NCBI GenBank assembly: GCA_964459805.1
Contig: CAYWOD010000043.1
Location: forward strand, 1 to 20,051
DNA: 20,051 bases
DNA from: DAOVRL01 sp964459805
GTDB taxonomy: Bacteria; Planctomycetota; Phycisphaerae; Sedimentisphaerales; Anaerobacaceae
Reading direction: 5' to 3'
In this document: in pieces, positions 15,031 to 20,051 of the stretch
Numbering within the stretch: the first letter of the stretch is position 1
Layout of the letters: each line of letters starts with the position of its first letter
Made by a program: the position numbers and the translations under genes
The notes under the pieces: model-generated
What the model was told of the DNA's origin: nothing
The model's database searches: none
Seen by the model: the letters and a program-made list of their open reading frames with translations, nothing else

Positions 15031-15453
15031 TCAAGAGTCGGGGGCAGGTTCGGTTGCCACGAGGTTGATACGTCCGAGCTTGACGCCCTTCATACTCAAT
15101 ATGCTTTCGGCCACCTTATTGATCTGTCCGACAGGTCCTCGCAGGACTATGACCTCCAGACAATCGTGCCGGTCCAGATGGACGTGGAGAGATGATATGG
15201 CCTGGAGGATATGTGAATGCTGCAAGTCTATGAGCTTCTGTGGGACCATTGTTGCGTGATGGTCGTAAACGAGGAATACGGCGGCGACTGCGTTGGTGCG
15301 GGGGTTGCTGAGGCGTTCGGTGCTCAACCTTTGGCGTACCAGGTCGCGTATGGCCTCGGAGCGGCTCTTATAACCCTCGGCGGCAATGAGCTTGTCGAAT
15401 TTCGAGAGCAGCTTCGTATCAAGTGAGACGCCTATACGTTCGACTCTGTTCAT
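15031..15453 (-). CDS. nikR: NikR-type nickel-responsive ribbon-helix-helix regulator
   Basis: This is a 140-residue metal-sensing transcription factor. The N-terminal ribbon-helix-helix (about 1-45: RIGVSLDTKLLSKFDKLIAA, then KSRSEAIRDLVR) binds DNA, and the C-terminal ACT-like domain tetramerises and binds nickel. All four high-affinity ligands can be placed: His79, His90, His92 and Cys98 (in LHVHLDRHDCLE). Their spacing of 11, 2 and 6 is identical to E. coli H76, H87, H89 and C95. Length fits NikR (about 133-148). ATG 15453 has GAAGGAAG upstream. No nickel transporter, hydrogenase or urease gene is in view, so the target is unknown. A dispersed repeat lies 34 bases upstream of its start. 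It is 105 bases downstream of metXW on the same strand. Confidence 0.93.
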   Translation of the reverse strand: MNRVERIGVSLDTKLLSKFDKLIAAEGYKSRSEAIRDLVRQRLSTERLSNPRTNAVAAVFLVYDHHATMVPQKLIDLQHSHILQAISSLHVHLDRHDCLEVIVLRGPVGQINKVAESILSMKGVKLGRINLVATEPAPDS

Positions 15454-15486
15454 TTGCGTCTTCCTTCAAGAGTTTTCTTCAAACAA

Positions 15487-15518
15487 GACTTTTGCAAAAC
15501 TCCTTTTCAAATTGATGG
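15487..15518 (-). repeat. Dispersed leader element, copy B (upstream of nikR)
   Basis: This second copy has the exact 16-base core GACTTTTGCAAAACTC (15487-15502) and a similar continuation to 15518. It sits between the metXW stop and nikR start, on the same side and in the same orientation relative to its downstream gene as copy A has to hemC. An extra GAGTTTT (15470-15476) beside it can pair with the AAAACTC end, giving a possible larger stem. Function is unknown. Confidence 0.6.
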
Positions 15519-15535
15519 GAGCAACGGCATACAAT

Positions 15536-15549
15536 ATCTGCGCACAGAT
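15536..15549 (-). terminator. Weak hairpin after metXW
   Basis: ATCTG-CGCA-CAGAT is a 5-bp stem with a 4-base loop, 9 bases beyond the metXW stop. On the minus strand ATTGT follows, not a true T run. It could be a weak transcription end or an mRNA 3' stem; read-through into nikR is possible. Confidence 0.25.
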
Positions 15550-15558
15550 GCCCTGCGA

Positions 15559-17373
15559 TTAGTGCGCTTTGTCGTCTTTGCTTGTGACGTAAACTACCTG
15601 CTCGGCAAACAAATTGGGCATAAATCTCACGGGTCTAAGGCGCATCTTGCCGAGAGGAATCTTCTTCTCGACTTTAACACCCAGCTTCTCGCAAAACTCA
15701 TCGAAATTTTTCAGCGACAGAAAGTGTATGTTGGGCGAGTCGTGCCAGCCAAACGGCAATTGCTTGGTCACCGGCGCCTTGCCTCGCAACAACAGTTGCG
15801 CCCTGCAGCGCCAGTGGGCAAAGTTGGGGAAACTAACAATGACTTTCTTGCCGACACGCAGCAGCTCAGTGAGAACCTTTTCCGGATTTTTCACCGTTTG
15901 TACTGTTTGTGACAGTATCACATAATCGAAGCTTCTATCAGCGAAACTCTCCAGACCCTGCTCGACATCGTGCTGGATTATGGGCAGCCCGCGACAGACG
16001 CAGTCGAGTAGTAGCTCCTGCTTGAGCTCGATGCCCCCACCTCTTATGCCTTTGTCTCTTATTAGATTTGCAAGCAGCTCGCCGTCCCCACACCCCACGT
16101 CGAGGACCGTACTTCCCGGCTCTATGAGAGACTCTATCAGCTTATAGTCAACACGAGTCCGATGCGCTTGCTCGAAGTCGCTGAACGAGCGTCCCATTCG
16201 CGCGTAACATGAACACGGCTGTTTTTCTCCGCCCGGCTCATACATTGCCTTCAAAAAGCAGCAGATAAACGCACCAAGCGTCTCCGGTTCCAGAAGAAAT
16301 GCATCGTGCCCGTAGGGCGACTCTATGTTGCAGTAGCTAACATCCTTCCTCGTCGCAGCCAGCGCATCGACTATCATTTTGGATTGTGCAGGTGTAAACA
16401 GCCAGTCGCTTGCGAAACTGACGACAAGGAATCTACATTGGGCGTTTACAAATGCCTTGTCGAGGGCCCCGTAGTCTTTCTGGAGGTCGAAGTAGTCGGA
16501 GGCCTTGGTGATATAGAGATAACTATTGGCGTCAAATCTCTCGACGAAGCTCTGGCCCTGATAGTCGAGGTATGTCTCGACGGCGAATTCGGAGTTGAAG
16601 TCGTAGCTGTATTCGTCTGCGCCTCGCAACTGGCGTCCGAACTTTTCTCGCATACCCTGTTCCGAGAGGTAGGTTATATGGCCTATCATTCGGGCGATTG
16701 CCAGGCCTCTGTCGGGGCCCCGGCTCTCGTGGTACTGTCCGTCGGCGAAATTCGCATCGGCTAAAATCGCGTTTCGGCCAACGGTATCGAATGCAATGGA
16801 CTGAGCGCCGAGATGCGTGGTTGTGGCGATTGGTATGGCGGCTTTGACGAAGTAAGGATACGCAATGGCCCACTGCAGGACCTGCATGCCCCCGATGGAG
16901 CCGCCGATTACCGCCAAAAGACTCTGTATTCCGAGCCTGTCGAGCAGCAATTTCTGGACTTTGACCATATCTCCGATAGTGATAATCGGAAAGTCCAGGC
17001 CGTATGGCTTGCCTGTGGCCGGATTCGTCGAAGAAGGCCCGGTGGTTCCGCTGCAGCCGCCGAGAACATTTGAGCAAATAACGAAGTATTTGTTTGTATC
17101 AATTCCTTTTCCAGGCCCGATCATAACTTCCCACCAGCCTGGCTTCTTGTCATCGGGGCTGTTATAACCGGCGACGTGAGCGTCGCCGCTGAGTGCGTGG
17201 CAAATCAAGATAGCGTTATCACCGGCTTCGTTAAGCTCGCCGTATGTCTCGTATGCGACGTCTATCGGGGCCAAAGTCTTGCCGCAGTCCAGCTCCAGAG
17301 GCTCCTGCCGGTCCACGAGCCTTATGGTGCGGGTCTGAACAATGCCAACCGAGTTTTTTTCAATCTCAGCCAT
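15559..17373 (-). CDS. metXW: MetX-MetW fusion: homoserine O-acyltransferase plus MetW methyltransferase-like domain
   Basis: This is a 604-residue natural fusion for methionine synthesis. Residues about 10-380 form MetX, an alpha/beta hydrolase that activates homoserine by acylation: nucleophile Ser159 in GGSIGGMQ, Asp323 in ASDWLFTP and His356 in YGHDAFLL, with the LGGCSGTTGPSS loop (104-115). Residues about 395-600 form MetW: SAM-type motif VLDVGCGDG (423-431) and the MetW-like GWHDSPNIHFLSLKNFDEFC (542-561). The two are usually neighbouring genes of about 370 and 200 residues; lengths here add up without loss, so both halves look intact. The usual Met in GGSMGG is Ile here. ATG 17373 starts a proper MetX N-terminus; an upstream TTG extension adds an implausible hydrophobic leader. 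No Shine-Dalgarno is seen and a promoter lies just upstream. Acetyl versus succinyl donor is not decided. Confidence 0.95.
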   Translation of the reverse strand: MAEIEKNSVGIVQTRTIRLVDRQEPLELDCGKTLAPIDVAYETYGELNEAGDNAILICHALSGDAHVAGYNSPDDKKPGWWEVMIGPGKGIDTNKYFVICSNVLGGCSGTTGPSSTNPATGKPYGLDFPIITIGDMVKVQKLLLDRLGIQSLLAVIGGSIGGMQVLQWAIAYPYFVKAAIPIATTTHLGAQSIAFDTVGRNAILADANFADGQYHESRGPDRGLAIARMIGHITYLSEQGMREKFGRQLRGADEYSYDFNSEFAVETYLDYQGQSFVERFDANSYLYITKASDYFDLQKDYGALDKAFVNAQCRFLVVSFASDWLFTPAQSKMIVDALAATRKDVSYCNIESPYGHDAFLLEPETLGAFICCFLKAMYEPGGEKQPCSCYARMGRSFSDFEQAHRTRVDYKLIESLIEPGSTVLDVGCGDGELLANLIRDKGIRGGGIELKQELLLDCVCRGLPIIQHDVEQGLESFADRSFDYVILSQTVQTVKNPEKVLTELLRVGKKVIVSFPNFAHWRCRAQLLLRGKAPVTKQLPFGWHDSPNIHFLSLKNFDEFCEKLGVKVEKKIPLGKMRLRPVRFMPNLFAEQVVYVTSKDDKAH

Positions 17374-17384
17374 AACGCCAAGTA

Positions 17385-17412
17385 AGTATAGCCAAAAAAG
17401 TCTCGTTGTAAA
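17385..17412 (-). promoter_or_regulatory. Predicted near-leaderless promoter of metXW
   Basis: On the minus strand TTTACA (17412-17407) and TATACT (17390-17385) match five of six consensus bases each, with a 16-base spacer. Transcription would start about 5 bases before ATG 17373, which fits the lack of a ribosome-binding site. If correct, there is no room for a SAM-type leader riboswitch. Confidence 0.5.
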
Positions 17413-17513
17413 GTCCGACACCAGCAATCCGGTAGGTGAATTCGCGGGCCCTGACGTGAGGCAATCGAGGACGCCAACCTATTATGAACTCGGCAAAAAA
17501 GCTCGACAGTGTA

Positions 17514-17541
17514 TTTCCAAACTCTTAAATTGTGCTATATA
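17514..17541 (+). promoter_or_regulatory. Possible promoter of the cupin gene
   Basis: TTTCCA (17514-17519) and TATATA (17536-17541) are 16 bases apart on the plus strand, about 50-75 bases before the predicted GTG start. The -35 box is weak. The 17413-17513 stretch between the divergent metXW and cupin promoters shows no gene. Confidence 0.3.
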
Positions 17542-17589
17542 TATCAGCCGGGTATCCGGGAAGGTGATTGAAATTCCGGAGTGGTCGTT

Positions 17590-18108
17590 GTGATAACTGC
17601 AGAGCAGATAATCGAGCTATTTGGTATGAAGCCGCTGCGTGGCGAGGGGGGCTTCTATGTGGAGACTTATCGGTGCGGCGAGAAGATCACCCAGGCTCAT
17701 CTGCCGGCCCGGTATGCGGGCGAGAGGAGTTTTAGCTCAGCTATTCTTTATCTGCTCACACCTGATACGTTCTCAAGGCTGCACCGGTTGAGAAGCGATG
17801 AGATATTTCACTTTTACCTCGGCGACCCGGTAACGATGCTGCAACTGCATCCCGACTGCTCCGGCGAGGTCATCACTTTGGGCCCGGACATTTTGCAGGG
17901 CCAGCGGACACAGGTTGTCGTGCCGGGAGGCAGTTGGCAGGGGTGCTTTCTGAATCCAGGTGGCAGGTTTGCCCTGATGGGGACGACCGTCTCGCCGGGC
18001 TTTGAATTTGCGGACTTCGAGGCGGCTGATAGAGAGGAGCTGCTGGGGCAATACCCGGCTCACAGAGACTTGATAACTCGCCTAACTCCGGAGCGACAAT
18101 CAAGTTGA
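17590..18108 (+). CDS. Cupin-superfamily protein (DUF985/Cupin_5 type)
   Basis: This 172-residue protein is a probable single-domain beta-barrel cupin acting in the cytosol; no signal peptide is seen. The family opening is visible (MKPLRGEGGFYVETYR), followed by SSAILYLLTP and the metal-site-like cluster RLHRLRSDEIFHFYLG, with His65, Glu71 and His74 as candidate ligands. The second conserved strand set follows (VVVPGGSWQGCFLNPG, then GTTVSPGFEFADFE). The frame is open from GTG 17581. I prefer GTG 17590 because GGAG lies 8 bases before it, while 17581 would overlap that site. The family is widespread and its reaction is unknown; similarity to sugar-isomerase-like cupins is only structural. It is divergent from metXW and alone on its strand before the next gene, 181 bases on. 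Confidence 0.87.
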   Translation: MITAEQIIELFGMKPLRGEGGFYVETYRCGEKITQAHLPARYAGERSFSSAILYLLTPDTFSRLHRLRSDEIFHFYLGDPVTMLQLHPDCSGEVITLGPDILQGQRTQVVVPGGSWQGCFLNPGGRFALMGTTVSPGFEFADFEAADREELLGQYPAHRDLITRLTPERQSS

Positions 18109-18193
18109 GGCTGTCGTGCCCCCAATCGCTTCTGATTCCGTTTTTTCTGTTGCTTTCATTAGCAGAAAAGTGCTGCGCGATTATGAGATATTA

Positions 18194-18202
18194 TGGTACA
18201 AT
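18194..18202 (+). promoter_or_regulatory. Candidate extended -10 promoter of the 534-residue protein gene
   Basis: TGG-TACAAT (18194-18202) has the extended TGN motif and five of six -10 bases. No good -35 is seen, which extended -10 promoters tolerate. The start would be near 18209, just before an AAGGAGG (18212-18218) that has no usable start codon at the right distance. The 18109-18193 stretch holds no gene. Confidence 0.35.
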
Positions 18203-18255
18203 GGGATACTGAAGGAGGAATAAAGGCCAATAGAATTCAAACGGGGAGATGTCGA

Positions 18256-18303
18256 ATGAGAAACGAGACTCATAGACTCAGGATTTTGGATGAAAGGGGC
18301 TGA
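18256..18303 (+). CDS. Possible 15-codon upstream ORF (leader peptide)
   Basis: ATG 18256 has GGGGAG 7 bases upstream and reads MRNETHRLRILDERG before TGA at 18301-18303. Its stop lies inside the start region of the 534-residue gene (ATG 18290, other frame), so termination-reinitiation coupling is possible. Alternatively it is the true N-terminus, separated by a +1 frameshift or sequencing error. Its ribosome site is better than that of the main gene. Confidence 0.3.
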   Translation: MRNETHRLRILDERG

Positions 18304-19894
18304 TCGCGTGGTGATGTACATGAAAGAGGTGGCCAGTTGGGTGCGTAAGCGCAGGGAAGCACGGCGGACGAAAAATCGCTCCCGTGCGATGTGGATTCGC
18401 GTTACCTTCTCTACGTTGAAGGTTCTTGCAGTGTCGCTGGTTGGGTTGGCCCTTTATTCAGTGTGGTTTTACTACGGGGACCCTGCGATTACAACGGATT
18501 ATGTCGAGTTGGCGAAAAAGCTGGATTCAGCGCCCGATGCAGTGGGCGAGAACGCCTGGCCCTACTATAAAAAGGCTGGGGATCTCTACATTGCCCCCGA
18601 CAAAGCTTTGCACGAGATACTATATGGACGGGTGCGTGGTGGAGGTGGATTAAGGCGGTTTGCCGACGCAAGTGCGGAGGAACAGGACGCAGTCAAACGC
18701 TGGGTGCAAGACAATGACCCGGCCTGGCGAGAATTTGAGGCCGGGAGTTCAAAGTCTCATTGCATTCCGGAGTGGGGCCACAGTGACGACGAGAAGTTAT
18801 TAGTCTACCTTTTGCCAGGATCGGATACTCCGTTTCAACTGGCCAGTGTTGGAATGTGGCGGCTGCGAATAGCAGAGGCAGAGGGGGCCGTTGCGGCTTC
18901 GCTTAGGGACTGTATGACATTTATTCGAGTGGCCAGGCAGTTGCTGAACACGCAATCGCTACGGATGCGGGGGCTCATGTTTGATAAGATGGGTAAGCGA
19001 GAATTGCTCCGACTTGTCGGATCAACGAGCGTATCGTCGAGGACTCTTAGAGAATTACAGGAAGAATTGGCAGACATGTTTGACGGTTCCTATCCGTTGC
19101 CGTGCAGAGCACTGGAGCGGCTTTTCTTTCTCGCCGATGTCCAGCGGCTGTTTTCCCAAGGCGGGCTCGGTGGCGGGCATCTGCTACCGCGCAGTCTGCG
19201 CAGATACGAGGAATATGATTACATCCTTGAATCGAGCTTGTCCCTCGGTGCGATTGCATACTGCTACATTGTGCCGTACGAGTACTGTGGGATGATCCAG
19301 TTCTTAGAGGGTGTAATTGGCAAGAATCGGACGGCAGCACTTGTGCGCACGGCTATCTGTCTGCCCCACGCGGGACGCAGGAAAACGGTGGCAATGGCCA
19401 ACAAGCTGTTCGATGCGCTGGAAGTGCAGGACAAGATGACCCCACACGCTCTCAATGCAAGCGAAGCCAAACGTGTGGGGGAAGTGGCTGATGACTTGCG
19501 CCGGAGCAGGTACTGGATCGTGTGGATGCACCTCGGGAGCAACAACCATTGGTGGGCGGTTGAGCACTATAAGGGAAGAGCGCTCCATGGGGCGATCCAA
19601 GCCGTGCTGGCGTTGAGGCGGTGGCATCTGGATAAGGGGGCATACCCAAACACGCTGGAGGTGCTCGTGAGGGGCGGGTATCTGCGCGAGGTTCCCATGG
19701 ATCCGTACAGTGACATGCCTCTTGTCTATAGAAGAACGGCGGGTGATTTTATCCTCTACAGTGTCGGTAAGGATTTCAAAGACGATGGCGGCAAGGCGGA
19801 CGGCTTTGTGCGGTGGGGCAGCGGATGGATGAAAGGTGATACAGTGTTTTGGCCGGTTTCAGGGGAAACTCGCGAAGTGGAAGATTCGCCGTAA
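18290..19894 (+). CDS. Membrane-anchored hypothetical protein with pseudopilin-like C-terminal motif
   Basis: This 534-residue protein has a very basic N-terminus (KRREARRTKNRSR, 20-32), one TM helix (about 37-62) and a large helical extracytoplasmic region. The C-terminus (about 440-505) carries the pattern RRWHLDKGAYPNTLEVLV, then MDPYSDMPLVY and FILYSVGKDFKDDGG. This resembles the end of type II secretion major pseudopilins (YPT...L, DPW/Y...Y, SxGxDGxxGG), but no prepilin cleavage site (GFTLIE) is present. I cannot assign a function; similar architecture occurs in planctomycete proteins as I recall. ATG 18290 is preceded by AGGA at 6 bases. ATG 18314, just after the stop of the overlapping leader ORF, is an alternative start. 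A promoter-like element is upstream and no partner gene is adjacent. Confidence 0.8.
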   Translation: MKGADRVVMYMKEVASWVRKRREARRTKNRSRAMWIRVTFSTLKVLAVSLVGLALYSVWFYYGDPAITTDYVELAKKLDSAPDAVGENAWPYYKKAGDLYIAPDKALHEILYGRVRGGGGLRRFADASAEEQDAVKRWVQDNDPAWREFEAGSSKSHCIPEWGHSDDEKLLVYLLPGSDTPFQLASVGMWRLRIAEAEGAVAASLRDCMTFIRVARQLLNTQSLRMRGLMFDKMGKRELLRLVGSTSVSSRTLRELQEELADMFDGSYPLPCRALERLFFLADVQRLFSQGGLGGGHLLPRSLRRYEEYDYILESSLSLGAIAYCYIVPYEYCGMIQFLEGVIGKNRTAALVRTAICLPHAGRRKTVAMANKLFDALEVQDKMTPHALNASEAKRVGEVADDLRRSRYWIVWMHLGSNNHWWAVEHYKGRALHGAIQAVLALRRWHLDKGAYPNTLEVLVRGGYLREVPMDPYSDMPLVYRRTAGDFILYSVGKDFKDDGGKADGFVRWGSGWMKGDTVFWPVSGETREVEDSP

Positions 19895-19947
19895 AACGGG
19901 CAAGTACTTGCGATTTGCGAGGGGAAAGACTACCCAGGGTTTGTCCC

Positions 19948-20051
19948 TCAGGGGCTGCCACCGAGTCGGCGTATGACGTCGACGAGGGCCTGAGTTCCGT
20001 CTTTGCCTCGGCCCTGTGCCTGGAGGACGGCGAGCAACTGCTTGGCCAAAG
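19948..20051 (-). CDS. 3' end of a gene running off the right edge (possibly HIBADH-like dehydrogenase)
   Basis: The last 33 codons of a minus-strand frame are present, ending in TGA. They read as a natural helical C-terminus: LAKQLLAVLQAQGRGKDGTQ, then ALVDVIRRLGGSP. The pattern of a helix, a G-x-G/D-GTQAL turn and a final helix recalls the C-terminus of 3-hydroxyisobutyrate/2-hydroxy-3-oxopropionate dehydrogenase-like NAD(P) oxidoreductases. That is only a weak resemblance from memory. It is convergent with the 534-residue protein gene, 53 bases apart. Confidence 0.45.
   Translation of the reverse strand, partial: LAKQLLAVLQAQGRGKDGTQALVDVIRRLGGSP

Noticed and set aside
17374..17589. Possible SAM riboswitch before metXW
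   Set aside because: I could not find the pairing pattern of known SAM riboswitches, and a good promoter sits only about 12-39 bases before the start codon.
1..20051. CRISPR array, IS elements, toxin-antitoxin or defence genes
   Set aside because: No regularly spaced direct repeats, transposase motifs or recognisable defence domains were seen on either strand.

Overview
The window looks like chromosomal DNA of a planctomycete, probably a Phycisphaerae-type lineage. This is inferred from gene content, not from a marker-gene tree. The clues are a Tat-exported formylglycine-type sulfatase next to exported PQQ-like beta-propeller proteins, an exported 'degenerate methyltransferase + propeller' giant, a membrane-anchored protein with a pseudopilin-like C-terminal motif, and a gene remnant whose Cys-rich motif recalls hydrazine-synthase-alpha-like propeller proteins. 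The tRNAs do not encode CCA. There is no phage, IS element, CRISPR array or rRNA in view.

Region 1 (50-6470, minus strand) is a complete four-gene tripartite efflux operon, transcribed TetR regulator -> TolC-like outer-membrane factor -> periplasmic adaptor -> RND permease. Every junction overlaps by 1-11 bases. A good sigma70-type promoter precedes the regulator, and a TGAA-N6-TTCA palindrome lies in its spacer, which suggests autorepression of the whole operon. The permease lacks the usual charged proton-relay residues in TM4 and TM10.

Region 2 (6528-7757) holds hemC (hydroxymethylbilane synthase, minus strand), with a predicted promoter and a 5' leader carrying a roughly 33-bp sequence that recurs before the nikR-like gene 8 kb away. 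Divergent from it is tRNA-Leu(CAA) with a near-consensus promoter.

Region 3 (7901-14308, minus strand) encodes exported proteins: a 1063-residue methyltransferase-like/PQQ propeller protein, a 408-residue PQQ-like propeller protein and a Tat-exported sulfatase. The 487-bp gap between the two propeller genes holds a plus-strand pseudogene remnant and three strong inverted repeats. Upstream of the giant gene is a stretch with only a small doubtful secreted ORF and a tRNA-Val(CAC).

Region 4 (14852-17373, minus strand) has tRNA-Val, a NikR-type nickel-responsive regulator, and a natural MetX-MetW fusion (homoserine O-acyltransferase plus its methyltransferase-like partner) that appears to have a near-leaderless promoter.

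Region 5 (17590-20051) has a DUF985-type cupin and a 534-residue membrane-anchored protein on the plus strand. The 3' end of a minus-strand gene runs off the right edge.

The clearest biological themes are a self-regulated efflux pump, housekeeping genes (heme, methionine, two tRNAs, metal regulation) and an exported sulfatase/propeller cluster. I did not find a clearly new defence or mobile system. The most unusual items are the relay-less RND permease, the exported methyltransferase-propeller fusion, MetXW, and the duplicated leader element.
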